Below, piece by piece: positions 24,167-32,173 of a DNA stretch of 64,000 bases. The notes below the pieces were generated by a model, which saw only the letters and a program-made list of their open reading frames with translations, ran no database searches and had not been told where the DNA came from. Each line of letters begins with the position of its first letter. The first letter of the stretch is position 1. The position numbers and the translations under genes are program-made. The stretch is from Spiribacter salilacus (lineage in GTDB: Bacteria > Pseudomonadota > Gammaproteobacteria > Nitrococcales > Nitrococcaceae). Where the stretch lies: NCBI RefSeq assembly GCF_009649225.1, contig NZ_WJPP01000001.1, positions 555,073 through 619,072 on the forward strand, written 5' to 3'.

Positions 24167-24619
24167 GTGCAGTATCAAGCAAAGACCGCCAGCAAACCGC
24201 GGCAGTTTGTTGCGCTAATCGTTGCCCTATCTGGGCTGATATTGATTCTCCTTATCAGCGGCGAGCCGAGCGTGTTATCCATCGGTATTGGGCTGGGCTG
24301 GATTGTGGTTGTCGGGCTCAGCCAAATGGCGGTTGTGGTCTGGTCGGTCACACCGGATGCAGTGGTTGAGACAATTAGGCCACGCTTTCCCCGTCTGCCT
24401 TTCGGGCTCTACGGCACCCGCCGCGTCGCCATGGAAGCCATCAGCCGCTGGCATGTTCAACGTTCTGGTTTTGGCTCCGACCAGCGCGAGGTGATCGTGC
24501 TGCATATTACCGATCAACCGCCGCTGCGTATCCATACCCACCAGCGCCAGGCCGACCCTGTTTTTCTCGAACTGGTTGGCGAGATCGAAAAGCTTCTTGG
24601 CCCGATGCGCAGGGTCTGA
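24167..24619 (+). CDS. Two-helix membrane protein with PH-like tail
   Basis: GTG 24167 is chosen because GGAGG lies 9 bases upstream. The 150-residue product has two membrane segments (ALIVALSGLILILLIS and GIGLGWIVVVGLSQMAVVVW) and a cytosolic beta-rich domain that starts SVTPDAVVETIRPRFPRLPF. That layout resembles small bacterial proteins with a membrane-anchored PH-like domain. The role is unknown. It precedes the Nif11 peptide gene by 113 bp on the same strand. Confidence 0.55.
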   Translation: MQYQAKTASKPRQFVALIVALSGLILILLISGEPSVLSIGIGLGWIVVVGLSQMAVVVWSVTPDAVVETIRPRFPRLPFGLYGTRRVAMEAISRWHVQRSGFGSDQREVIVLHITDQPPLRIHTHQRQADPVFLELVGEIEKLLGPMRRV

Positions 24620-24732
24620 TCAATGATTGCCCGACTCCCGCACATACGGCTATAAAACATGGACGTGTAGTGATGTCGGCATCATCCGATCCAGTAACCT
24701 AGAGCTTCATCTACCTAAAAAGAGAGAAGGAA

Positions 24733-25011
24733 ATGTCTAAGGAAAGTTTTAACGCGTTTATGGCTCAGGTTACCGATGATGCCAACCTCCAAGCCAAATT
24801 AGCCGCAGCCACCCAGAATGCCTCAGCCGCGGATGCCACCAAAGCGGTCATCGCAATAGCTAGCGAAGTCGGCCATGAAATTACCACTGACGATCTTACC
24901 GAACTCTCTGATGAAGCGTTGGATCAAGTAGCGGGTGGAGGCAATTGGTTCACAAAATTTTGGAACAATATAGGAAACTCCGACGTGGTCTTTGGGAAGC
25001 CTCAAATTTAA
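24733..25011 (+). CDS. Nif11-type leader peptide: putative RiPP precursor
   Basis: A 92-residue precursor. The leader (residues 1-70) has the Nif11 pattern: MSKESFNAFMAQVTDDANLQ at the start, alanine-rich helices, and the end ELSDEALDQVAGG, the classic double-glycine cleavage site. The core after GG is GNWFTKFWNNIGNSDVVFGK plus three residues: aromatic, with no cysteine and few Ser/Thr, so lanthionine or thioether crosslinks are not expected. AGAAGGA precedes the ATG. No radical-SAM, LanM, YcaO or peptidase-ABC gene is nearby. A convergent tandem-AAA ATPase gene ends 22 bp away. It may be matured by distant enzymes or act unmodified as a bacteriocin-like peptide. Confidence 0.75.
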   Translation: MSKESFNAFMAQVTDDANLQAKLAAATQNASAADATKAVIAIASEVGHEITTDDLTELSDEALDQVAGGGNWFTKFWNNIGNSDVVFGKPQI

Positions 25012-25033
25012 ACTCAGTGATCTAACCTACTTA

Positions 25034-27172
25034 CTACTCGTCTTTGGCCTTCAACTCCCACTCCGCCCGTAGGCGGTTTAAGAACTGCTCGGGCGACAGG
25101 GCTTCACCCAGCACCTTTTGTTGGCGCTGCACATTCGCTACATCGCCCAGCGTTAAGCCTTTCAGGTTATCCAAAAGCCGCATACTGGTCTCAGGCACGG
25201 CGGCCTGTGCATTGCCGAGCGCCTCTTGTGCAAACACCCGATAGCGCTGCTCAGTAGTTAGCGGCAAAAACTGAAGCTTAAGGTCAAAGCGCCGCATGGC
25301 GGCGGCGTCAAGGCCATCCATTAAATTAGTGGCTGCAATAAACACGCCAGGAAAGCGCTCCATCTGCTGCAGAAGCTCATTAACTTGCGTTTTCTCCCAA
25401 CTATGCTCCGCATGCCGACGATCAATCAGAAAACTGTCTACTTCATCGAGCAAAATAACCGCACTGCCGGGGTCTGCATCCTCAAACAGATCCGCAAGGT
25501 TACGCTCTGTCACACCCACATAAGGGCTAATCACGGTGGACGCAGTTGCCACGATGAGCTCTCGATCCAATGCCTCGGCAAGGTACTCGGCAAACTGTGT
25601 TTTTCCGGTGCCTGGCTTGCCAAAAAGGCATAAACGCCCTTGCCCACTTTTGCGGATGCCTTCAACCACCGCACTCGGCGTGTTTGCCCCTTCCATATTG
25701 AGTAAACGCAAATCAATAGTGGTGTTCACGGTACGATTTCGTGGTGCAGCCTGCCGATGCATGGTGCGGCGCCAGTCGGCCAACGTGTCAATCACAAGCG
25801 CATTCACCTCTTCATCAGGGCATAGGCGCACAACCCGCCGCGCATTGCTGAGTGCCGCCGGATTAATCAGCACATCGGCAGCCACCTGGTCGATCAGCCA
25901 ATCGGAAACGCCCGTCTGCGCAAGAATCCCTGCCGCCATGTCGCGGCGCACTGCCCGCGGCGGTGTACGAAACGCAATCGAAAGCAAAAAGCGCCGGCGT
26001 GCTGCTGGATCGAGGGAGTCTAGGTAATTTGTGATCCAAATGGTTGGCACCTGATTACACTCTAATACCCGGTTGAACCACCCCTTATCCTGGCTTGGCG
26101 CATACCCAGTTAAGCCCGACAGCATCAACTCATCCGTCCCTTGCAGGTCTTCAATTTCGTCAAAAATCAGCAATTTCGACTGCGACCCCTGTAGCAGGAT
26201 TTGCGCCATTTGGTAGCCGCCTAACCGCCCCTCGCGGTTCAAAGGATTGCCATTGGCATCGCTTGTGCGCACGTTGTAAGCGGTATAGCCCATCGATGAG
26301 ACGATCGCTTTCGCCAGCTCTGTTTTACCGGTACCGGCTGAGCCATAAAACAACGCGTTCACGCCGGCTTCCTGCATTTTAAGCGCCTGCTCAAAAACCT
26401 TACGCACACGATTTGCTTGATTCACCAAATGCGGGAAGGCATTCAACCCAACCTGCGCCGGCGTTAATTCCTCAACAAAAACGCCCAATAACTCAGCTTC
26501 ATTGCGAGGTGAGTGTTCATTCGCTTGTTTGAGAACGACACCTGGCTGGAGAAAGTCCTCCAGATCCGCGTTTTCAGACATCTTTAATAAGGCCAACTGA
26601 CGCAGCCGCCCTTCGGGCCGAAGCGCCGTGCGAACGGCATATGCAGAGGTTTCTAACAGCAGCGCGAGTCGCTCTGAATTAATTTGCGAGTTTTCCACTC
26701 CACCCTCTCTGCAAAGCATCCTGAGTGGTTTGGATGAGCAGAGTAAGTCAACAAACAGCAACAAGCGACGATCCACCTCATCGAGATCCAACACCTTACA
26801 AAAGAGATTGGGCACCTCATTAAATGGATCTTGCTGATCGACCAGCCGAATGTTTTCGAAGAGATTCTCGGGCATCGCCGCAAGGATCTGATCCCATTCT
26901 CGCTTATGCAGTTTATTCTCATCGTTAATGAGAAAATCCAGATCATGATCGTCAAGATCATCAGCAAGCTTGCTCAGATCAGCCTGCCCCTCGGGGTCAA
27001 TGAGCGGCAGTAAGAGCGATTGCGCAGCGCGATTGGCGCTGGAGTAGATCGATAAACGTGCTTTTTCATCTAAGGTTGCTCGGCAGAAATTGAGCGCCAG
27101 CCGGGCAAGCCGCAGTTTTTTGGGGGAAACACTGCTAAGGTCTTTACGCCAATATTTTTGATACTCAGTCAT
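25034..27172 (-). CDS. Tandem-AAA ATPase, copy 2
   Basis: A 712-residue paralogue of the ATPase at 8353-10482, alike from N-terminus (MTEYQKYWRKDLSSV) to C-terminus (GDVANVQRQQKVLGEALSPE). Module 1 has Walker A GSAGTGKT and Walker B LLIFDEIEDL. Module 2 has Walker A GKPGTGKT, Walker B VILLDEVDSF, ATN sensor and RRFD. ATG 27172 follows GGGAGTGGCT; a longer frame to 27328 has no support. Unlike copy 1 it has no WYL gene or basic small protein beside it. Instead a Nif11 precursor converges on it and an exonuclease gene diverges from it. Its role is unknown. Confidence 0.85.
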   Translation of the reverse strand: MTEYQKYWRKDLSSVSPKKLRLARLALNFCRATLDEKARLSIYSSANRAAQSLLLPLIDPEGQADLSKLADDLDDHDLDFLINDENKLHKREWDQILAAMPENLFENIRLVDQQDPFNEVPNLFCKVLDLDEVDRRLLLFVDLLCSSKPLRMLCREGGVENSQINSERLALLLETSAYAVRTALRPEGRLRQLALLKMSENADLEDFLQPGVVLKQANEHSPRNEAELLGVFVEELTPAQVGLNAFPHLVNQANRVRKVFEQALKMQEAGVNALFYGSAGTGKTELAKAIVSSMGYTAYNVRTSDANGNPLNREGRLGGYQMAQILLQGSQSKLLIFDEIEDLQGTDELMLSGLTGYAPSQDKGWFNRVLECNQVPTIWITNYLDSLDPAARRRFLLSIAFRTPPRAVRRDMAAGILAQTGVSDWLIDQVAADVLINPAALSNARRVVRLCPDEEVNALVIDTLADWRRTMHRQAAPRNRTVNTTIDLRLLNMEGANTPSAVVEGIRKSGQGRLCLFGKPGTGKTQFAEYLAEALDRELIVATASTVISPYVGVTERNLADLFEDADPGSAVILLDEVDSFLIDRRHAEHSWEKTQVNELLQQMERFPGVFIAATNLMDGLDAAAMRRFDLKLQFLPLTTEQRYRVFAQEALGNAQAAVPETSMRLLDNLKGLTLGDVANVQRQQKVLGEALSPEQFLNRLRAEWELKAKDE

Positions 27173-27239
27173 AGCCACTCCCATTAAACTCAGCCGATCA
27201 GTAAAACACAGTGGTGTGACAGAGCATGTCGGAGGCTTG

Positions 27240-27821
27240 ATGCAATTACTCAACCACCTGATCGTTTTAGACTTAGAAGCCACCTGCGACACCGATGGCA
27301 GGCTGCCAACCAATGAAATGGAAATCATCGAGATTGGGGCGGTAATGCTAGATGCCCGCTGCCAAATCGTGAGCGAGTTTCAGCAGTTCGTTAAACCGAT
27401 TAAACATCCAGTACTGAGCGATTTTTGCCGCTCCCTCACCCATATTGGGCAGGCCGATGTGGACGCGGCAGCCCTCTTCCCAACGGTTGCAAAGCACCTT
27501 GCCGATTGGCAGGCGAGCTATACCGATACCGATTCATCCATTCCTTGGGCCAGCTGGGGGGCCTATGATCGGCGGCAAATTGATCAAGACTGTGCGTTAC
27601 ACGGCATCGATAGCCCGTTGGGTGAAGAGCACATCAATATCAAAAAGGCTTATCAACGCGTGTTTGGCGGTAGGCGCGTCTCATTAGGCGTAGCGCTCAG
27701 GCAACGAGGATTGCGCTTTCAAGGCCAACCGCATCGCGGTATTGATGATGCGCGCAATATCGCGCACCTTATTCAGCAGAATCCAGGCTTACGACCTTCC
27801 GCCTCACACAAAGCAATATAG
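27240..27821 (+). CDS. DEDDh 3'-5' exonuclease (ERI1/KapD-like)
   Basis: A 193-residue exonuclease: LIVLDLEATCDTDG (Exo I, D and E), EMEIIEIGAVMLD, the Exo II region WASWGAYDRRQIDQD, and HRGIDDARNIAHLI (Exo III with H and D). All four acidic residues and the histidine are present. KapD/ERI1-like enzymes trim RNA 3' ends. ATG 27240 has GGAGG 5 bases upstream. It is divergent from AAA copy 2 with a 67-bp gap that must hold both promoters. A 60-bp piece of its 3' part is repeated 357 bp downstream. Confidence 0.85.
   Translation: MQLLNHLIVLDLEATCDTDGRLPTNEMEIIEIGAVMLDARCQIVSEFQQFVKPIKHPVLSDFCRSLTHIGQADVDAAALFPTVAKHLADWQASYTDTDSSIPWASWGAYDRRQIDQDCALHGIDSPLGEEHINIKKAYQRVFGGRRVSLGVALRQRGLRFQGQPHRGIDDARNIAHLIQQNPGLRPSASHKAI
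27685..27744. repeat. 60-bp duplicated segment, donor copy within exonuclease gene
   Basis: TAGGCGTAGCGCTCA... to ...CGCATCGCGGTATTG. It matches 28042-28101 at 56 of 60 positions and encodes the exonuclease segment VALRQRGLRFQGQPHRGI, so this is the original copy. Confidence 0.85.
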
Positions 27822-27887
27822 TCGTCAACAGCCTAATGGTTGATCAGGTTATATTTTCAAAGGTCACAACAGTTTAGGCAGGAAAAA

Positions 27888-28121
27888 ATGGCTAAAGGAT
27901 TTGGCAGTGAAGATGCCGCACAGGAAGAAATCGAAAGTGCTGTTAATGACGCCGTTAGGCGAGCCAAGAGTGCCCTGCCGCAGGGCGTTAGTCTTGAGCT
28001 ACAACCGCCGGGGCAGCAAAGACAGCCAACTGCGCTAAAAATAGGCGTAGCGCTCACCCAAAGAGGATTGGGCTTTCAAGGCCAACCGCATCGCGGTATT
28101 GTCTGGGCAGCAGCAAGGAGC
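27888..28121 (+). pseudogene. Chimeric small ORF ending in an exonuclease-derived segment
   Basis: ATG 27888 follows GGCAGGAAAAA and reads MAKGFGSEDAAQEEIESAVN, an amphipathic acidic helix of a small protein that I do not recognise. After about 50 residues it runs into VALTQRGLGFQGQPHRGI, a copy of the exonuclease C-terminal segment, and then continues in frame into the downstream hydrolase. I read it as a small gene whose end was replaced by a duplicated piece. A long fusion protein from 27888 to 29198 is possible but would bury the hydrolase's signal peptide. Confidence 0.5.
28042..28101. repeat. 60-bp duplicated segment, second copy
   Basis: Matches 27685-27744 with four mismatches. It lies in the same reading frame sense but in an unrelated context just before the hydrolase start. 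Confidence 0.85.
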
Positions 28122-29198
28122 ATGATCTTGACGGCAACCACCCTCGCTAAAAAAACAACAATTGCCAGCATCTATTTTTTAGTGTGCTTGGCAATTGGGT
28201 TCAGTATCGAGGCTGCCGCCTGCACGCGCGTGGTTTACAAAGGACCTAATGACACAGTGATCACAGGTAGGACGATGGATTTTTCCATCGAGATACCGGC
28301 TAACCAGTGGATATTTCCGCGCGGCACAAAGCGCAGCGGTGAAGTTGGAAAAAACTCGATTGAGTGGGTGTCCAAGTATGGCAGCGTGGGTGTTAGCACT
28401 TGGGATATCGCTATCGCCGATGGAATGAACGAAAAAGGCCTCGTTACTAACCTGCTCTGGTTGGTGGAATCAGAATACCCAACTTTTGACAAACAGGGCG
28501 ACACACCAGGTATGGCGATTTCGCTTTGGGCGCAGTATGTGCTGGATAATTTTGCAACGGTCGCCGAGGCCGTTAAGGCGTTGGGTCAAGAATCGTTTGC
28601 GGTGGTTTCCGACTTTATCCCCGGCACCGAGAAGTTCACCACCGTGCATCTATCAATCTCAGATGCCAGCGGCGATAGCGCCATTCTTGAATATATCGAT
28701 GGCAGGCTCGTGATACACCATGACCCCGCCTACACGGTTATGACCAACAGCCCGCCCTTTGAAGAACAATTAGCCATCACAAAGTATTGGCAGAACATCC
28801 CAGGAAAAGCGTTTCTCCCAGGCTCCGTCACCGCGGCAGATCGTTTCGTTAGGGCGTCTTTTTTCTTAGATGCGATCCCGCAAACTGACGACACCAGAAC
28901 CGCCGTTGCTAGCGTCTTTAGTGTCATTAGAAATGTCTCAGTCCCATACGGTTTTGAAATTGAGGGCTTCCCCAATCTCTCTACCACTCGGTGGCGCTCG
29001 TTAGCTGATCAAAAAGACCTCGTTTATTACTTTGAGACTGCTCTAACCCCTAATATCTTTTGGGTTGATCTTAAGAAAATCGACTTCAGCGAAGACGCCG
29101 GCACTCGAAAATTAGACCTATCTGACCACCAGACTTACACCGGCGAGGTGTCTGCTCAATTTGAACACGCCGAGCCAATGCGATTTCTAGGGTTATAA
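28122..29198 (+). CDS. Choloylglycine hydrolase / linear amide C-N hydrolase
   Basis: A 358-residue exported Ntn-hydrolase. ATG 28122 follows AAGGAG and starts a signal peptide (TTIASIYFLVCLAIGFSIEA) cleaved before CTRVVYKG, which exposes the nucleophilic cysteine as family enzymes require. GRTMDFSIE near residue 47, DGMNEKGLV near 108, TNSPPFEEQL and a conserved late arginine (TRWRSLADQKDLVYYF) match the PF02275 family. Periplasmic members cleave bile salts, penicillin V or acyl-homoserine lactones. The substrate here is unknown; lactone quenching would fit a periplasmic enzyme. Confidence 0.85.
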   Translation: MILTATTLAKKTTIASIYFLVCLAIGFSIEAAACTRVVYKGPNDTVITGRTMDFSIEIPANQWIFPRGTKRSGEVGKNSIEWVSKYGSVGVSTWDIAIADGMNEKGLVTNLLWLVESEYPTFDKQGDTPGMAISLWAQYVLDNFATVAEAVKALGQESFAVVSDFIPGTEKFTTVHLSISDASGDSAILEYIDGRLVIHHDPAYTVMTNSPPFEEQLAITKYWQNIPGKAFLPGSVTAADRFVRASFFLDAIPQTDDTRTAVASVFSVIRNVSVPYGFEIEGFPNLSTTRWRSLADQKDLVYYFETALTPNIFWVDLKKIDFSEDAGTRKLDLSDHQTYTGEVSAQFEHAEPMRFLGL

Positions 29199-29203
29199 TT
29201 GAC

Positions 29204-29284
29204 TCATAAATGAGTCCAAAGTCGGAGCACTTCCGTTACCCGATAGCGGTTACTGCGTGCCTCAGTGGCAGTAATTACATTCAT
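29204..29284 (-). pseudogene. Collapsed yefM-yoeB locus (fused ends)
   Basis: The 26 codons from ATG 29284 read MNVITATEARSNRYR, the start of a YefM antitoxin (compare ITATEARSNLYR in the intact locus), then directly VTEVLRLWTHL, the end of a YoeB toxin (compare VVKVLRLWSYYE). About 65 antitoxin and 75 toxin residues between are gone. The relic starts one base after the lysR stop. Neither activity can remain. Confidence 0.8.
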
Positions 29285-30259
29285 TCAATACTCCTTCGCG
29301 TTCGTCTTTTTAATATGCGCGGTTGGAAAGCCCCGCGCTTGCAGTAATTCTAGTAGCGATTCGTCAAGCTCAGGCCAGCGCTGCTTTAAAAAATCCAAAT
29401 AGGCTTGCGCGGCTGGAGTGGTTTGTCGGGCGGTAGGCCTAACCGCGTACCACCACGTTGGCATGGGCACATCTGGCAGCTGCAATAGCGCTAATTGCCC
29501 GGCTTTTACCTCTGCGCTCACCGCATGCAAAGAAATCATTGCAATGCCATGCTCAGCCATCACGGCCTGTTTAATGGCCTCGTTACTACCGAGCTCCAGC
29601 GACGGCGCAAATTCAATGCCACGGCTCGCCAGCCATTGCCCAATCCAATAATGAGTACCCGAGCCCATTTCTCTTGAAACAAACCGCTGCTGCCCCAAAT
29701 CCGATAATGGATGGTGTGGTTCTGTGAGCCAGGGATGACTGGGATGGGCGATAATAACCAGCGGATTTACTCCCACAGCCTCAATCAGCAACCCCTCCCG
29801 CTTGGGTGGCCGGGTCATCAGGTATAGATCGTCATCACCGCGATCAATACGCCCGAGTAGTTCATCGCGGGGTACAATTTTAAGCCGAATCTGCAAGCCG
29901 GGGTGCTCGTTTTGAAACGCACCAATCAGCCTTGGCAGAATCGATTCTGCGGTCGATACGGCGGCCACCTGCAGTCGCCCGCGCTCAATACCAGCCCGCG
30001 CGGCCAATCGCTGCTCTAACAAGCCCAACTCTTGGTGAATAGCTTGCGCTGCGGCGATGGTGTCGCGCCCAGCGCCGGTCAGCTCAACACGCCGCCCAAC
30101 AATCTCGTACAGCGGCGCACCTAAATGATCGGCCAGCTTGCTCAATTGGATTGATAGCGTGGGTGGCGTTAGATGCAACCGATCAGCGGCCCGCACAATC
30201 GAGCCCTCTTCGGCCACAGTTTGCAAAATCTTGAGCTGGTTTAAGGTTGGTTTGAGCAT
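29285..30259 (-). CDS. LysR-family transcriptional regulator
   Basis: A 324-residue LysR regulator: N-terminal winged helix-turn-helix (LKILQTVAEEGSIVRAADRL, LTPPTLSIQLSKLADHLGAP) and a periplasmic-binding-protein-like effector domain (residues 95-300; GRLQVAAVSTAESILPRLIG). The late GSNEAIKQAVMAEHGIAMIS segment is typical of CbbR/CysB-like members. It is divergent from an isocitrate dehydrogenase gene with a 101-bp gap containing repeated ACTTTTATC, so it probably controls that gene and itself. The effector is unknown. Confidence 0.85.
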   Translation of the reverse strand: MLKPTLNQLKILQTVAEEGSIVRAADRLHLTPPTLSIQLSKLADHLGAPLYEIVGRRVELTGAGRDTIAAAQAIHQELGLLEQRLAARAGIERGRLQVAAVSTAESILPRLIGAFQNEHPGLQIRLKIVPRDELLGRIDRGDDDLYLMTRPPKREGLLIEAVGVNPLVIIAHPSHPWLTEPHHPLSDLGQQRFVSREMGSGTHYWIGQWLASRGIEFAPSLELGSNEAIKQAVMAEHGIAMISLHAVSAEVKAGQLALLQLPDVPMPTWWYAVRPTARQTTPAAQAYLDFLKQRWPELDESLLELLQARGFPTAHIKKTNAKEY

Positions 30260-30266
30260 GAAGTAG

Positions 30267-30306
30267 ACTTTTATCTATTTTAAAGTAATTTAATTTAACT
30301 TTTATC
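30267..30306. promoter_or_regulatory. Direct repeat in the lysR-IDH divergent region
   Basis: ACTTTTATC occurs at 30267-30275 and 30298-30306, 31 bp apart (about three helical turns), in a very AT-rich stretch between the divergent genes. This is a plausible binding site pair for the LysR protein. Confidence 0.45.
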
Positions 30307-30360
30307 AAATATACCACCTGCTTAAGCTAGTGCAAATTCACAGCTAAGCAGGGGCACACC

Positions 30361-31875
30361 ATGTTAGATGACACCGTGATCAGCAAATTGCAGGCACCAC
30401 AGCACACTCAACCCTTTAGCCAGAATAACCACCAACGGGTGAGCGTTGGGCTTGCACAGGGCGATGGCATTGGCCCTGAAATTACACAGGCAGTAGTGGA
30501 TATTCTTAAAGCCGCCGATGCACCCATCGATTTCGTGCCGATCGCCATGGGCGAGCAAAGTTATTTGAGCGGCGCCACTTCAGGCATTGATGAGCAAGCG
30601 TGGGCCAAGCTTCGCCAACATCGCATCCTCTTAAAAGGCCCGATCACCACGCCTCAAGGGGGTGGTTATAAGAGTATTAACGTCACCTTAAGAAAGAGCT
30701 TGGGCCTATTTGCCAACATTCGCCCGTGTCAAAGCTGGGCGCCGTGGATTAAGACCCGCCATCCCGCCATGGATGTGCTCATCGTTCGTGAAAATGAGGA
30801 AGACACCTACGCGGGCATTGAGCACAGGCAAACCCAAGAGGTTACGCAGTGCCTAAAACTTATCTCACGCCCGGGCTGTGAGCGCCTGATTCGCTATGGT
30901 TTTGAGCTGGCGCAAGCGCAAGGCCGCAAAACCGTTCATTGCCTCACCAAAGACAACATCATGAAGCTAACCGACGGGCTTTTTCATAAAGTTTTTGACG
31001 AGGTTGCCGAAGATTATCCAAACATAGAAGCCAAGCATTTAATTATCGACATCGGCAGCGCGCTGCTAGCTGACCAACCCGAGCAGTTTGAGGTGATTAT
31101 CGCACCCAATTTGTATGGCGATATTTTATCGGATGTGGCCGCGCAGCTTACCGGGTCAGTAGGTTTGGGGGGATCAGCGAATATCGGGCAAGACTTTGCA
31201 ATGTTTGAGGCCGTTCACGGCTCAGCTCCGGATATTGCGGGATGCGACGTCGCTAACCCATCGGGCATGCTGTTTGCCGCATTACAAATGCTTCGCTACA
31301 CGGGCGCGGCGGATGTTGCCGAGCGTATTCAAACCGCTTGGCAGGCCACCATGGCTGCCGGCCTCCACACCGCAGACATCTTTAGCACTGAGCAATCCAA
31401 CCAAAAGCTGGGCACCCAGGCTTTTGCGCAAGCTGTGATTGAGCGTTTACCTGAAGCAACCACCAATACCAACATAAAAAGTGACTGGCCTGACCCAAAG
31501 GCACTCAAAACTAAGACACCCAAGGTGGCCGAGAAAAAACTGGTGGGTGTGGATGTGTTCATCGAGTACGACCAAGAGGATCGAAACCCTCAAGTTTTGG
31601 GTAAGCGAATTGAGGCGATTAGTGCGGCATCTGAGCTCAAGCTCAGCCTAATCACCAATCGTGGGGTGAAGGTGTACCCCCATGGCTTACAAGAGACCAC
31701 CTGCACCGATCACTGGCGCTGCCGCTTTAAAGCAGCAGACAATCAACCACTGCGCCACAGCCAAATACTCAGCCTGCTCGCAGCTTTTGATGCAGCCAAA
31801 CTTGACTTCATTAAAACCGAGCATCTTTACACCTTTAACGGTGAACCGGGTTTTTCGATGGGTCAGGGAGAGTAA
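30361..31875 (+). CDS. NADP-type isocitrate dehydrogenase with C-terminal extension
   Basis: A 504-residue beta-decarboxylating dehydrogenase. GDGIGPEITQAVV opens the fold, GPITTPQGGGYKSINVTLRK gives the SxNxxLR substrate loop that is typical of isocitrate rather than isopropylmalate enzymes, and DILSDVAAQLTGSVGLGGSA with FEAVHGSAPDIAG forms the cofactor and metal region. About 140 extra C-terminal residues (VGVDVFIEYDQEDRNPQ onward) resemble the Thermus/Rickettsia-type enzyme. It oxidises isocitrate to 2-oxoglutarate. Presence beside a dedicated LysR gene suggests a conditionally used isozyme. Confidence 0.85.
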   Translation: MLDDTVISKLQAPQHTQPFSQNNHQRVSVGLAQGDGIGPEITQAVVDILKAADAPIDFVPIAMGEQSYLSGATSGIDEQAWAKLRQHRILLKGPITTPQGGGYKSINVTLRKSLGLFANIRPCQSWAPWIKTRHPAMDVLIVRENEEDTYAGIEHRQTQEVTQCLKLISRPGCERLIRYGFELAQAQGRKTVHCLTKDNIMKLTDGLFHKVFDEVAEDYPNIEAKHLIIDIGSALLADQPEQFEVIIAPNLYGDILSDVAAQLTGSVGLGGSANIGQDFAMFEAVHGSAPDIAGCDVANPSGMLFAALQMLRYTGAADVAERIQTAWQATMAAGLHTADIFSTEQSNQKLGTQAFAQAVIERLPEATTNTNIKSDWPDPKALKTKTPKVAEKKLVGVDVFIEYDQEDRNPQVLGKRIEAISAASELKLSLITNRGVKVYPHGLQETTCTDHWRCRFKAADNQPLRHSQILSLLAAFDAAKLDFIKTEHLYTFNGEPGFSMGQGE

Positions 31876-31879
31876 GCGG

Positions 31880-32173
31880 TTAGGCAGCGGTCTCAAATCT
31901 GATTTGTAATCCCAACGCCTTTGCAATCTTCGTAACGGTTGCAAAGGCGGGATTACCATCACCTGAAAGCGCCTTATACAGACCCTCTCTGGACATACCG
32001 GTATCTCTCGCCAACTGACTCATGTTTTTTGCTCGTGCGATCACGGCGAGTGCATGCATTAAATAGGCTGGATCATCACTCGCCTCTGCAAGAACCGCAT
32101 CTAGGTAGGCTTGAACATCGTCTTCATTTTCTAGGTATTTTGCTGAATCCCAGCGAGTTAAATTTACGGTCAC
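31880..32173 (-). CDS. Addiction-module antidote protein (HigA-like XRE)
   Basis: A 97-residue antitoxin of the type paired with RelE-like HigB toxins: N-terminal DSAKYLENEDDVQAYLDAVL and a helix-turn-helix (KNMSQLARDTGMSREGLYKA, TVTKIAKALGLQIRF). GTG 32173 overlaps the toxin stop (GTGA). The protein appears intact, although its toxin gene directly upstream is broken, so it is functionally orphaned. Confidence 0.8.
   Translation of the reverse strand: MTVNLTRWDSAKYLENEDDVQAYLDAVLAEASDDPAYLMHALAVIARAKNMSQLARDTGMSREGLYKALSGDGNPAFATVTKIAKALGLQIRFETAA

Noticed and set aside
28122..29198. Ntn-hydrolase as maturation protease for the Nif11 peptide
   Set aside because: It belongs to the choloylglycine/penicillin V acylase group, is exported by its own signal, and is 3 kb away behind other genes; nothing links them.
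29201..29216. GACTCAT-AA-ATGAGTC palindrome as a terminator
   Set aside because: The stem is short and AT-rich without a T-run, and it overlaps the TA relic.
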